DNA of 64,000 nucleotides, from the NCBI GenBank assembly GCA_002428265.1, contig DIUR01000003.1:116148-180147 (forward strand). The letters are read 5' to 3'. The position numbers were made by a program, and so were the translations under genes. This DNA is from Bacteriovoracaceae bacterium UBA6153. GTDB taxonomy: Bacteria; Bdellovibrionota; Bacteriovoracia; Bacteriovoracales; Bacteriovoracaceae. Positions 43,252-52,009 of this stretch are shown piece after piece. Position 1 is the first letter of the stretch; each line of letters begins with the position of its first letter. Under the pieces are notes generated by a model. The model was given only the letters and a program-made list of their open reading frames with translations, did not search any database and was not told the DNA's origin.

Positions 43252-44040
43252 TTACCTCACAACCGATACGTTAGATTCTAGAATGGAGTCAGAGTTTACA
43301 GAGTCGTTGTCCATGATATCTTTTCTTGAAACGAGTGCCTGAACTTCAACCATTCTCTTTTTATTTTTGAAAAGAACGTTTTTTCTTCCTTTGATGAGAA
43401 GATGTTCGCGATTAATTTCTTCTACGACGACACTTGAAATTCTATCACTTGATTCCGGTTCTGATCCTGTCGCAGCAGCGGCCCCTGGAGCGCCTGCGGC
43501 CGGAGGTGTTGCAGCTGGTTTTGTTCCGTCAGCAACTTTTACATCGTATGGATTATCCGGGAAAGCGCGCTTGAGCTCCAGCGTGATTTCATTTCTAAGT
43601 TTTGCCAGTACGTTGATCTGAACGATGTCTCCAGAGCTCTTATTTTTACTGTTTGAAAATAAGTAAGCGTTAGGATCGCTTGTTCCCCAAAGGCTTCCAT
43701 CGTTCCCATTATCTGTCAGGTCACTTGCAGTTGTTCTTTTTAGAGCAACTCTTTCGTCTTGGTATTTTCTTTTAACTTCAGGGTTAACTAATTTTTGAGT
43801 GTTAGTCGACACTTCACCACGGTCTCTTCCTGGCTTGTTATAAACAGAAGAAGTTCTTCTCTTTGTATTTTTTCTGTATTGATCGAATTGATCTGGGTAC
43901 CCAGCTTCATTTTCGTCTTCATCAGCGAGACCTGTTCTATTATCTTCGCGTGCAAGATCGCGGTACATGCTATCTACAAAAGATCCGCATGAAGCAAGAA
44001 GGGATAAAGAAGAAAGAAGAATTAGTGTTTTAAATTTCAT
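43252..44040 (-). CDS. flgH: flagellar L-ring lipoprotein FlgH
   Basis: A 262-residue FlgH: signal and lipobox LLASC (Cys18), then a charged linker. The family core follows: GSLWGTSDPNAYLFSNSKNKSSGDIVQINVLAKL (about 115-150), an Ala/Pro-rich insert (TPPAAGAPGAAAATG) and ISSVVVEEINREHLLIKGRKN and MVEVQALVSRKDI at the end. Longer than usual because of the linker and the insert. It forms the outer-membrane ring of the flagellum. It overlaps flgA by 4 bases. Confidence 0.93.
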   Translation of the reverse strand: MKFKTLILLSSLSLLASCGSFVDSMYRDLAREDNRTGLADEDENEAGYPDQFDQYRKNTKRRTSSVYNKPGRDRGEVSTNTQKLVNPEVKRKYQDERVALKRTTASDLTDNGNDGSLWGTSDPNAYLFSNSKNKSSGDIVQINVLAKLRNEITLELKRAFPDNPYDVKVADGTKPAATPPAAGAPGAAAATGSEPESSDRISSVVVEEINREHLLIKGRKNVLFKNKKRMVEVQALVSRKDIMDNDSVNSDSILESNVSVVR

Positions 44041-44930
44041 AGTTCGATCACCACTTTGTTAAAGTCGACAACTTTTCCAGCAATATTTTTATTATTAGGT
44101 CCTTTAAGTTCTATTGTTTCGCCAAATCTAGCTGAGCGAATGGGCATAGCAGTTCTTTGCAAAGAGATGCTGCTGTTGACAAGAGTTACACTCACAGGTG
44201 TTCCAAAATTAATCAGATTAACTGCTTGAAGATCCATATTTGAAACTACTGCATTTTGAAGAATTGTTTTATTCGATTTGTAGAAGCGAATATTATCCAA
44301 AGTTGTAAGGGCGTTATCTGGACTCATTGTCATGATCTCGTCCAGGTAGAAATCCTGAGCATCCAAAGTTTTTTGTTGAAAGCTGATGCTTCTTTTGGCC
44401 TTTACGACTTTTACTTTTGCCATGATTTTAGAAGTAAACCATAGAGTTCTATTCGTATTATCAACAACATTTGTAATATCAATTTTAATATTCTTTTCAC
44501 CAAAACTTGTACAAGCATCACAAATTGGTCTTAAGTGTTCACCTTCCGAAAGACCAAGGGAGCTTACTCCATTAAGAGATCTTGCTTGAGCAAAGAATAA
44601 ATTTGTATCTGGAAGAAGTTGATCTTTAAGAGTCGAAGTTAAGCTCAAAAGAGAGAGTTTTTTATTAACAAAATTGATTTCTAAGTCAGGGAAGTCTTTT
44701 TTTAACTCATTTTTTAAAAAGTCTGTTCCAACTGATCCTTGTGAGTTCGATATTAAAGCTGATAGCTTATTGGTAATCTCTGGTGAGCATGTTGTATTTT
44801 TCACCAGATCACGGGCCTGAAGGGCCTGATCATCAGTGAGTCTGTAAATTTTAGAATACAATTCAATTCCGCACTCAGAAGCGCTGAGATTAAATGAAGC
44901 AAAAATTAGTACAGTGATCAAACTTTTCAT
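44037..44930 (-). CDS. flgA: flagella basal body P-ring formation protein FlgA
   Basis: A 297-residue protein with a signal peptide. The C-terminal 130 residues match FlgA/SAF: AKVKVVKAKRSISFQQKTLDAQDFYLDEI (residues about 170-198) and VVSNMDLQAVNLINFGTPVSVTLVNSSISLQRTAMPIRSARFGETIELKGPNNKNIAGKVVDFNKVVI, given as positions about 229-295. The N-terminal 140 residues are less conserved. FlgA is the periplasmic chaperone for FlgI. It lies between flgG and flgH in one operon. Confidence 0.88.
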   Translation of the reverse strand: MKSLITVLIFASFNLSASECGIELYSKIYRLTDDQALQARDLVKNTTCSPEITNKLSALISNSQGSVGTDFLKNELKKDFPDLEINFVNKKLSLLSLTSTLKDQLLPDTNLFFAQARSLNGVSSLGLSEGEHLRPICDACTSFGEKNIKIDITNVVDNTNRTLWFTSKIMAKVKVVKAKRSISFQQKTLDAQDFYLDEIMTMSPDNALTTLDNIRFYKSNKTILQNAVVSNMDLQAVNLINFGTPVSVTLVNSSISLQRTAMPIRSARFGETIELKGPNNKNIAGKVVDFNKVVIEL

Positions 44931-44937
44931 TAATTAA

Positions 44938-45723
44938 TTACCTAATGTTGTTAATCGTTTGCATCATCTGATCAGCTACACCCATTACTTTTGAGTTCAT
45001 CTCATAAGCACGTTGAGCACGAATCAGGTCAGTCATTTCAGTCATTGGACTCACGTTAGAAGCTTCAATCGCTCCTTGCATAATTGATCCAGCATTATCT
45101 ATTCCGGCCACGGCCTGAACTGGCTGCCCACTTGAAAGAGATACCTGATAAAGATTCATACCAGTTGATTTTAATCCTACTGGGTTTACAAAAGTAAAAA
45201 CGGGAAGCTGTCCAACTTCAGTTGGTTCCGCTGATCCTTTGGTGAAGGCCTGCATTTTTCCGTCTTCAGAAATACTTACAGTCGATGTATTAGGTGGGAA
45301 GTTAAAGCCAGGATAAACTCTGTATCCTTGTTTTGTAACGAGTGAGCCTTGAGCATCAACGTTAAAAGATCCATCGCGAGAAAACTTTAGTTCCCCGTTT
45401 GGCATGACGATTCCAAAAAATCCATCTCCATTGATCATAAGATCAAATGGGTTATTGGTAATTTGAGGAGCTCCGTTTGTGAACTCTTTTCTAACGGCAG
45501 AAACTCTCGCACCTGAACCAACTTGAGTTCCGACATTATAATTTGTAGAAGCTGAAGATCTACTTCCTGCTTCCTGAACTGTTTCATAAGTTAAATCGTC
45601 AATCTCTGTGCGGCCTCTTTTAAAACCAGTCGTATTGACGTTAGCGATGTTGTTGGAAATCGTGTTAACGTTTGTTTCCTGTGCACTCATACCAGAAGCT
45701 GCCGTGTGAAGGGCCTTGAGCAT
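44938..45723 (-). CDS. flgG: flagellar distal rod protein FlgG
   Basis: From the ATG at 45723 the protein has 261 residues, the normal FlgG length. It opens LKALHTAASGMSAQETNVNTISNNIANVNTTGFKRGRTEIDDL, with the 'nNiANvnTtGFk' rod signature, and ends TDLIRAQRAYEMNSKVMGVADQM. A strong Shine-Dalgarno (AGGAAG, 8 bases upstream) supports this start. Upstream ATGs at 45795, 45792 and 45783 are in frame without a stop and would add a signal-peptide-like stretch (TTKLFLLAFSLTSMQEAQA). Rod proteins leave through the flagellar type III system, so that leader would be odd. Confidence 0.95.
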   Translation of the reverse strand: MLKALHTAASGMSAQETNVNTISNNIANVNTTGFKRGRTEIDDLTYETVQEAGSRSSASTNYNVGTQVGSGARVSAVRKEFTNGAPQITNNPFDLMINGDGFFGIVMPNGELKFSRDGSFNVDAQGSLVTKQGYRVYPGFNFPPNTSTVSISEDGKMQAFTKGSAEPTEVGQLPVFTFVNPVGLKSTGMNLYQVSLSSGQPVQAVAGIDNAGSIMQGAIEASNVSPMTEMTDLIRAQRAYEMNSKVMGVADQMMQTINNIR

Positions 45724-45815
45724 TGCCTGAGCTTCCTGCATAGAAGTCAAACTAAATGCGAGTAAAAATAATTTTGTCGTCATGTTTTTCATCATAATAG
45801 CTTTCTCACACCTGA

Positions 45816-46655
45816 TTAAAATTTAGATATCTCATTAACCGCTCTGGCACTCATCGAGTCATATGTTTTGATGACTCTTTGAATAGATTCAAAGTTTCGG
45901 TTGGCATTAATTAAGTTCGACATTTCAGTTACTGCATTCACGTTTGATTGCTCAACAAAACCCTGATGAATTGAAGTTTTTAAACCTTCAGTTTTAATAT
46001 TATTTTGATCAGGATTAATGAATAGAGTATTGCCTTCTTTTCGAAGAGCATGGATGTCGTTGAACTCTGTAATAGCGAGATCAGCTACTTTGTTAGCGCC
46101 GCTAAAGACTTCGCCTTCAAGGCTGATTGAAAATTTTGAGCCACTAACAGTGATGGCACGGGATTCTGGGGAAGCCGCAAGGTTTAATTTTCCATCGCCC
46201 GCTTCAATTGGTGGAGCGTCTTTAGATAAAACGAGAAATCCCTGGTCGTTAACCAGTTTTCCTTCGTTACTGATGCTAAAAGCACCTTTTCTTGAATATC
46301 GGACACCGTTAGGAGTCAGGACTTCAAAAAATCCCGGACCACTAAGAGCGTTATCAAAAAAGTTTCCGGTTGGAGTGAGCTGACCTTGCTCATGATTAGT
46401 ATAAGATCCGTCGATTTTTACAAATGAGTCTTCCGAGTTGTAGCTGCGGTAGAAATCTTCTGGCTTCCACTCTTTTTGTGGAAGGTCGACGCCAGCTTTT
46501 TCACCGTTTTTTTCAAGAGCAGTTAGGTATTCTTTAAAGACGACCTGATCTTTCTTAAATCCTGGTGTATTAGCATTGGCCACGTTGTTGGCGATCGTTT
46601 CAACATTTCTTTGTTGAGCGATTGCGCCTGATAAGGGCACCCAAAGTTCTCTCAA
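45816..46655 (-). CDS. flgF: flagellar proximal rod protein FlgF
   Basis: A 279-residue rod protein. It starts with TTG at 46655, fixed by a perfect Shine-Dalgarno GGAGG 6 bases upstream. The N-terminus RELWVPLSGAIAQQRNVETIANNVANANTPGFKKDQ holds the rod/hook signature, and the C-terminus VTEMSNLINANRNFESIQRVIKTYDSM the matching helix. The sequence differs from FlgG in length and middle part, and precedes it as flgF does elsewhere. A sigma-54-like promoter lies upstream at 46695-46710, so it probably heads the flgF-flgG-flgA-flgH-flgI unit. Confidence 0.93.
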   Translation of the reverse strand: MRELWVPLSGAIAQQRNVETIANNVANANTPGFKKDQVVFKEYLTALEKNGEKAGVDLPQKEWKPEDFYRSYNSEDSFVKIDGSYTNHEQGQLTPTGNFFDNALSGPGFFEVLTPNGVRYSRKGAFSISNEGKLVNDQGFLVLSKDAPPIEAGDGKLNLAASPESRAITVSGSKFSISLEGEVFSGANKVADLAITEFNDIHALRKEGNTLFINPDQNNIKTEGLKTSIHQGFVEQSNVNAVTEMSNLINANRNFESIQRVIKTYDSMSARAVNEISKF

Positions 46656-46694
46656 AAGTTTCCTCCGATTTGAGATGACTATTAAGTTAACTAT

Positions 46695-46710
46695 AGCGTG
46701 CGAGGTGCCA
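46695..46710 (-). promoter_or_regulatory. predicted sigma-54 promoter of the flgF operon
   Basis: On the minus strand the 16 bases read TGGCACCTCGCACGCT. Against the sigma-54 consensus TGGCACG-N4-TTGCW this matches TGGCAC and GCT with the correct spacing between the GG and GC pairs. Transcription would start about 12 bases further, near 46684, leaving about 28 bases to the flgF TTG with its Shine-Dalgarno at about 46662-46666. Sigma-54 control of rod and ring genes is known from several bacteria. Confidence 0.7.
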
Positions 46711-46903
46711 ATATCCCTACATAGGTAAAATTGTCCCTCTCAAAATGCTTCCAAGTAAGTCATTGATAATGTATCTTTACAGGTAAGTTCATAGCTGGCG
46801 TATGCGGAAAAATTAGTATCATGGGTGTGTAATTTTTGACACATTATACAGGTCTAATTTAGTCGGCTTAGTGAAATCAATAATTCTAATGAAGAGGCAT
46901 ATA

Positions 46904-47110
46904 ATGACTAAGAAAAATTCTTTTGAAGATTCGCTCAAAGAGCTGGAAAATATAGTATCAAAACTTGAGTCTGGAGAATTAGCGCTTGAAAAAAGCTTGG
47001 AACAATTTGAAGTTGGGACCAAGTTATATAAAGAATGCAAAGACCAACTTTCGATTGCAGAAAAAAAGATCGCTCTATTAACAGATAGCTTAAAAGAAGA
47101 AGAACTTTAG
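46904..47110 (+). CDS. xseB: exonuclease VII small subunit
   Basis: From the ATG at 46904 (Shine-Dalgarno GAGG) the protein has 68 residues, normal for XseB. FEDSLKELENIVSKLESGELALEKSLEQFEVGTKLYKECKDQL covers the family signature (residues about 7-48). A longer start at 46871 (GTG) is possible but less likely. XseB binds the large subunit XseA to form a single-strand exonuclease; xseA is not in the window. The next gene starts directly at the following base. Confidence 0.92.
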   Translation: MTKKNSFEDSLKELENIVSKLESGELALEKSLEQFEVGTKLYKECKDQLSIAEKKIALLTDSLKEEEL

Positions 47111-48172
47111 ATGACTAGAAAAATGTCCAGAGTATTTCTAGGTTTAATATTGGCGATGGCAGTTTCTTGTTCATCTATTCAACCATTGCCTCAGAAATCA
47201 CAAACAGGTGTTCCTAATACAACAACCAATACAAATGTGCCGGCGCAAGTTGATATCGGGCCTCTGGATGAACTTGGGCTTAATGGTGGGGCAACTCCTC
47301 AACTAATTCCCAATGAAGAAACAGTACGTCTTGGAGATAGAGGTGGAGATGTTTTTACTCCTGAAGATGATTCACCGACAATCGGCCAGTCAAATTCTAG
47401 AAAATTGAGAATAGGTCTAAGCCTTGGACCGGGTCTTTATAGAGCGATTAATTATGTTTCATTATTAAAGTTCCTTGAAAGACAAAATCTCACTCCACAA
47501 ATTATAACAGGAACAGGTTTTGGAGCTATCGTTGCCGGAATGTATGCCAGTGGGATGACTCCTGAAGTAATTGAGTGGAATTTTTATAGATACTTTAAAG
47601 AAAAAAGAAAATACCGCCCATATGATTCAGAGTGGCTGGAAGAAATCGACACACTTTTATTAGATAAGTTAAAAAATAAAAATCTTCAGGACACTCCTAA
47701 AAAGTTTTATATAACTTTATATAATTCAAAAACAAAGAAGACTTACTATTTTGATAAAGGAAATCTTCGCGATCTTCTATTTATGAACATGAAGCTTACT
47801 AACTCTGTAGATAATCGCATTAAAGCAACTCAGTATACAACAGCTTTTGAAAGCGAAGTCTTCAATGCCAATCTTATGAGGAGAATAGGTGTTGATTTTG
47901 CGATTGGTGCTGATGTCTTAGGTTCTAAATTTGATTTTCAGGATTCTAATGAATTTCTTATTGGCGTTTATGGAAGAGCTGCCGGAAGAATTGCACGTCA
48001 GAAAAAAGGATTTGATTTCTTCTATTCAATTCCACTGGCAAAAATGAGTCTTGATTCCACTGAAAATGGCGCATTCTATCTTTTAAAAACTCAAGAGTAT
48101 GTTGAAGCTCAATCTGGTGCGCTTAAAAAATTAATTCAACAGAAAATTTCACATTCAAAAGCAGCTGAGTAA
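47111..48172 (+). CDS. patatin-like lipoprotein lacking the catalytic serine
   Basis: A 353-residue lipoprotein (lipobox AVSC, Cys20), then a Pro/Asn/Thr-rich linker to about residue 95. From residue 99 the sequence follows the patatin-like phospholipase plan: RIGLSLGPGLYRAINYVSLLKFLERQNLTPQIITGTGFGAIVAGMYASG, where the nucleophile elbow GxSxG reads G134-T-G136-F-G138, so the serine is a glycine. The oxyanion part GGGxxRG reads GPGLYRA. The catalytic DGG region, before the 'r.iGvDfaIGaDV' strand (near residue 265), reads ESE. All three catalytic sites differ, so it is probably a non-enzymatic relative on the envelope. It is directly downstream of xseB and upstream of PBP1A. Confidence 0.65.
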   Translation: MTRKMSRVFLGLILAMAVSCSSIQPLPQKSQTGVPNTTTNTNVPAQVDIGPLDELGLNGGATPQLIPNEETVRLGDRGGDVFTPEDDSPTIGQSNSRKLRIGLSLGPGLYRAINYVSLLKFLERQNLTPQIITGTGFGAIVAGMYASGMTPEVIEWNFYRYFKEKRKYRPYDSEWLEEIDTLLLDKLKNKNLQDTPKKFYITLYNSKTKKTYYFDKGNLRDLLFMNMKLTNSVDNRIKATQYTTAFESEVFNANLMRRIGVDFAIGADVLGSKFDFQDSNEFLIGVYGRAAGRIARQKKGFDFFYSIPLAKMSLDSTENGAFYLLKTQEYVEAQSGALKKLIQQKISHSKAAE

Positions 48173-48183
48173 AAGGACTTACT

Positions 48184-50868
48184 ATGAAGAGCTTAATCGT
48201 AAAAATTATCTTTGCTTTATTGGGGATAGGTCTTCTTGCGGGAGCGACTGGTGCCGTAGCATTTACATATTTTAATCTCGATCTTCCAAAGATTGATAAA
48301 CTTCAGGATTACAAGCCAAACCTTGCCTCTCAAATCATTTCTAAAGATGGAGTGATCTTAGCGGAGCTTGGTCTGGAAAAAAGAGAAATCGTTGAAATGA
48401 GCGATGTACCTCAAAGAGTTATTGACGCTTTTTTGTCAGCTGAAGATGATAAATTCTTCGAGCATAAAGGTGTAGATTATTGGGGTTTATCTCGCGCGAT
48501 GTTTGCCAACTTTAAGGCCGGAAAAGTTGTTCAGGGTGGAAGTACGATTACTCAGCAGGTAGCGAAGTCACTTCTTTTAAGTTCAGAGAGATCGATCACG
48601 AGAAAAGTGAAAGACTTTATTCTTGCTCAAAGAATTGAAGAAAAACTAACGAAAAAAGAAATTCTCTATCTTTACCTTAATCAGGTTTATCTCGGTGGTG
48701 GCTATTACGGAGTTAAAGCTGCAGCCCGCGGATATTATAATAAAGAATTAAAAAGCATGACAGTTGCCGAATCAGCAATGCTGGCAGGTCTTCTTGTTGC
48801 TCCAGGAAAGTACTCACCATTTGTAAATCCACATGCAGCGAAGATGAGACAAGGTTATGTTATCGATCGTATGCATAAGCTGAAAAAAATTACAAATGCG
48901 GAATATCAGGATGCACTTAAAGAAGCGACAGTTTATCGCATTCGTGAAGATGAATTGAAAGCAGGTTATTTCACTGAATGGATTAGACAAAAAGTTGTTG
49001 AAGCCGTTGGTGAAAAATCATTCTTAATTGACGGGTATAAAATTAAGACAACTCTCGATTGGGAGCTCCAGAAAGTTGCTGAAGAGCAAATCCAAAGAGG
49101 GATTAAAGAAATTGATAAGAGACAAGGTTATAAAGGGCCATTTGCTCACATCGGCAACGAAGAATTTATAAAGTTTGAAAAAGAAGCTAGAAAAAATCTT
49201 TTTAAAAACAAATCGTCTTATTTCACAATTAACCAGCAAAATGAAAAAGTTTACGAATTTAACTTTGATGAAAAGTCTTACGATGAAATGCGTGAAGAGC
49301 AAAACAGACAATACGTAAATTCAGGGGACGAAGGCTTCACTCCTGGCCTTGCCGTTAATGATCAAATTCAGGATATTTTAAAAGATAATACTCAATACGA
49401 AGCGGTTGTGACGAGAGTTGATGATGCCATGAAATTGGTTTATGTCTCTCTTGCAGGATCACCGGGGATTATTCCATTTGATTACTTTAAATGGGCACAC
49501 AAAAGAAGCATCAGTGAAAACACTGCTTACTATCAGGAAGTAAATAAGCCTTCGACTATTTTAAGAGTAGGAGATTTAATCCATGTTCAGATGGTAAAAA
49601 AATCAGTTCAAATAGCCCCTTATTTAAACAAGGATGCAACTGCACTTCTAACGAAATCAAAAAATGCATCACTCTACAGAGCTCAGAAATATATTCTATG
49701 TATGCTTGATCAAGTGGCAGAGGTTCAAGGTGCAATTTTCTCAATGGATGCTAAGACTGGTGAGATTATCAGCTATGTTGGTGGCAGTAATTATAACCTT
49801 TCAAAGTTTAATCGTGTTGTTCAAGCAAAGAGACAACCAGGTTCTGCTTTTAAGCCCATTCTTTTTGCAGCTGCTCTTGAGCATGGATACAATCCATCGA
49901 CTATTATTATGGATACGCCAGAAGCAATGCCAGGCTTTGACTCTGCTTCAAGTTGGAAGCCAAAAAACTATGATGGTGGATACGCAGGTCCAGTGACAAT
50001 GAGAGTTTCTCTAGAGCAATCAAGAAATATTCCAACGATTAAAATTGCAGATAAAGTTGGAGTTGGAAATATTCTGAAATTTGTAGACCGAATCGGCTTT
50101 AATGCAAAACTTGAAAATAATTTAAGTATTGCTCTTGGAACATTTGGAGTTTCTCCGCGTGACATGGTGACAACATTTGCTGTTTTTGCCAATGGTGGAA
50201 GGTTCGTAACACCTAAAGCAATCGTTTCAGTTGTTGATAGAGATGGAAAAAAATACAACATCAATGAAGTTGAAAAAGATATGAAAATTCCCAAAGGAGC
50301 AGGAGCTACCGTTGAGGAAGAAAAAGTTGTAGATGAAACAGTTGTGCCAACAGGAAATGCTTTCGTAAGAAATTTAAGTGGAAAACAAGTTTACGATGCA
50401 CGTTTAGCATATGTTATGACTTCTATGCTAAGAGGTGTTGTTTCGAGTGGTACGGGTGGGGCTGCAAGAGAATTAGGTCCGAATGTTGCGGGGAAAACCG
50501 GTACAACTAACGATTATATTGATGCATGGTTTGTTGGTTACACGCCAAATGTTGTTACTGCTGTATGGACAGGTTTTGATGATAACAAGACATTAGGTTA
50601 CGGTGAAACAGGTGGACGCTCTCCAATTTCTGTCTGGAAAGAGTATATGCGAGCAACTATCAGAAAATTCGGTGATGATACATTTGATATACCCGCAGGA
50701 ATTACTCAAGAATGGGTAGACAAAAAAACTGGTCGTAAAGTTGCACCCAATTCAGCAGGATCTATCTTGGAATCTTTTGCAGAAATGCCTGAGACTCCGA
50801 CAGAAGAGGGCGGAACTGTTCAAAAAACAAGACCACTTGGCGATGACGAATATTTCGAAAATCAATAA
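48184..50868 (+). CDS. mrcA: class A penicillin-binding protein 1A
   Basis: An 894-residue bifunctional peptidoglycan synthase. It has an N-terminal membrane anchor (about residues 4-29) and a glycosyltransferase domain with the catalytic glutamate E87 in FLSAEDDKFFEHKGVD and GGSTITQQVAKSLLL, LTKKEILYLYLNQVYLG and SMTVAESAMLAGL. An OB-like insert of about 170 residues follows (PBP1A feature). The transpeptidase domain has SAFK in RQPGSAFKPI (catalytic Ser near 556), SRN and the KTGT box in AGKTGTTNDYIDAWFVG. All catalytic parts look intact. It follows the patatin-like gene by 11 bases. Confidence 0.95.
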   Translation: MKSLIVKIIFALLGIGLLAGATGAVAFTYFNLDLPKIDKLQDYKPNLASQIISKDGVILAELGLEKREIVEMSDVPQRVIDAFLSAEDDKFFEHKGVDYWGLSRAMFANFKAGKVVQGGSTITQQVAKSLLLSSERSITRKVKDFILAQRIEEKLTKKEILYLYLNQVYLGGGYYGVKAAARGYYNKELKSMTVAESAMLAGLLVAPGKYSPFVNPHAAKMRQGYVIDRMHKLKKITNAEYQDALKEATVYRIREDELKAGYFTEWIRQKVVEAVGEKSFLIDGYKIKTTLDWELQKVAEEQIQRGIKEIDKRQGYKGPFAHIGNEEFIKFEKEARKNLFKNKSSYFTINQQNEKVYEFNFDEKSYDEMREEQNRQYVNSGDEGFTPGLAVNDQIQDILKDNTQYEAVVTRVDDAMKLVYVSLAGSPGIIPFDYFKWAHKRSISENTAYYQEVNKPSTILRVGDLIHVQMVKKSVQIAPYLNKDATALLTKSKNASLYRAQKYILCMLDQVAEVQGAIFSMDAKTGEIISYVGGSNYNLSKFNRVVQAKRQPGSAFKPILFAAALEHGYNPSTIIMDTPEAMPGFDSASSWKPKNYDGGYAGPVTMRVSLEQSRNIPTIKIADKVGVGNILKFVDRIGFNAKLENNLSIALGTFGVSPRDMVTTFAVFANGGRFVTPKAIVSVVDRDGKKYNINEVEKDMKIPKGAGATVEEEKVVDETVVPTGNAFVRNLSGKQVYDARLAYVMTSMLRGVVSSGTGGAARELGPNVAGKTGTTNDYIDAWFVGYTPNVVTAVWTGFDDNKTLGYGETGGRSPISVWKEYMRATIRKFGDDTFDIPAGITQEWVDKKTGRKVAPNSAGSILESFAEMPETPTEEGGTVQKTRPLGDDEYFENQ

Positions 50869-50962
50869 GCGACAAAAATGTTTTTATCTTTAGGGCCAGT
50901 GTCATTTTTACCAATGAAAACTGGCTCAACTTTCCGCTGAATTTTCCGATAAAGTCCTATAC

Positions 50963-50980
50963 CTTGCCTTGGTGGGCAAG
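50963..50980 (+). promoter_or_regulatory. stem-loop in leader of the TonB-like gene
   Basis: CTTGCC/GGCAAG forms a 6-bp stem around TTGGTG. It can be lengthened by TCCTA/TAGGA outside with a 3-base bulge. No T-run follows, so it is not a simple terminator. It ends about 25 bases before the ATG at 51007, which has its own purine-rich stretch (AGGGAAG). It may protect or regulate the leader; that is inference. Confidence 0.35.
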
Positions 50981-51006
50981 TAGGATGAAGGGGTCAGGGA
51001 AGAAAT

Positions 51007-52008
51007 ATGAAACGATTTATAAAAGAGCGTCAAAAAATTTCTTATTCATTAATTTTCTCAGTATGCCTTCACCTCAGCTTTCTAGCTTTTATGGTTAAGG
51101 TTAATAAAGAAGAAAATTTTGTTTCTACAAATCAAAAACTCATCGCAAATGCTAAGGTTCAATTATCTCAGTTTGATTCGGTAAAAATCATCACTAAAAA
51201 ACAACTTCAAGCAATCAAAGACATGCAAAGCAAGCAAGTTGTTGCTAATGAAGCTCGTGGAAAAAACGAAAGGCCTGTGAACTCAAGATTCCTTGGTGAA
51301 AAGGATCAAACTTTCGAGCGCCAGACAATGGCCGCTACAAATGGATCTTTTAAAGAAGCCGGATTAGGTAAAAAAGAAGGCTCTAGCGCCTCTTTTGATC
51401 AGGTGGAACCAACTGCTAAGAAAGTAGCTAAAAACAAGCCGAAAACACCAAAAAAAGAGCTTACGTTAAGTGATCTTGGTGGCTTCAAAATGGCAGACGT
51501 TGAGCGAATGGAAAAAGAATCTCAAGAAGCTTTTGATGAGATGGCAAAAAAGACAGCTCTCGAGAGAAAAGTAGCAGCGCAGGGGATTGAGCGAGGAAAA
51601 CTGGGCGTCAATGGTCTGGCCGCTAACAATGACTTCGTTGAAGAAGTTCCATTGGGAGATATGACTAACTTAAATACGACTGAATTTAAGTATTATGGTT
51701 TTTATCACCGTATTCGTCAGAAGCTGGAGCAACACTGGGGAAGTTCAATAAAAGACAAAGCTAAAAATCTTTATAGATCTGGAAGAAGAATGCCTGCTAG
51801 TGAAAATTTAATTACATCTGTGACAGTGACACTTAATGATCATGGGCAAATTGTGGATATGGTTATTGAAGGAACTTCTGGAGTAAGAGAACTCGATCAA
51901 GCTGCGATCGAGTCCTTTAATAAAGCTGGCCCGTTCCCAAACCCTCCGAAAGGTCTTTTAGTTGGCGGCAGGGCCACGATTCAATGGGGTTTTGTAGTTA
52001 AATCTTAA
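51007..52008 (+). CDS. TonB-like protein with C-terminal energy-transducer domain
   Basis: A 333-residue protein. One membrane segment at about 13-30 (YSLIFSVCLHLSFLAFMV) follows a basic N-terminus. A long, charged, lysine-rich middle (to about residue 215) follows. The C-terminal 110 residues (FYHRIRQKLEQHWGSS, VTVTLNDHGQIVDMVIEGTSGVRELDQAAIESFNKAGPFPNPP by position 223-315) form a TonB C-terminal domain. The architecture fits a TonB-family link between inner and outer membrane, or an Agm/Glt-like motility or TolA-like part; no ExbB/ExbD genes are near. Function beyond this is unknown. Confidence 0.8.
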   Translation: MKRFIKERQKISYSLIFSVCLHLSFLAFMVKVNKEENFVSTNQKLIANAKVQLSQFDSVKIITKKQLQAIKDMQSKQVVANEARGKNERPVNSRFLGEKDQTFERQTMAATNGSFKEAGLGKKEGSSASFDQVEPTAKKVAKNKPKTPKKELTLSDLGGFKMADVERMEKESQEAFDEMAKKTALERKVAAQGIERGKLGVNGLAANNDFVEEVPLGDMTNLNTTEFKYYGFYHRIRQKLEQHWGSSIKDKAKNLYRSGRRMPASENLITSVTVTLNDHGQIVDMVIEGTSGVRELDQAAIESFNKAGPFPNPPKGLLVGGRATIQWGFVVKS

Positions 52009-52009
52009 A

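Noticed and set aside
46836..46860. TTGACA followed by TAATTT ahead of xseB
   Set aside because: The spacing of 13 bases is too short for a normal sigma-70 promoter.
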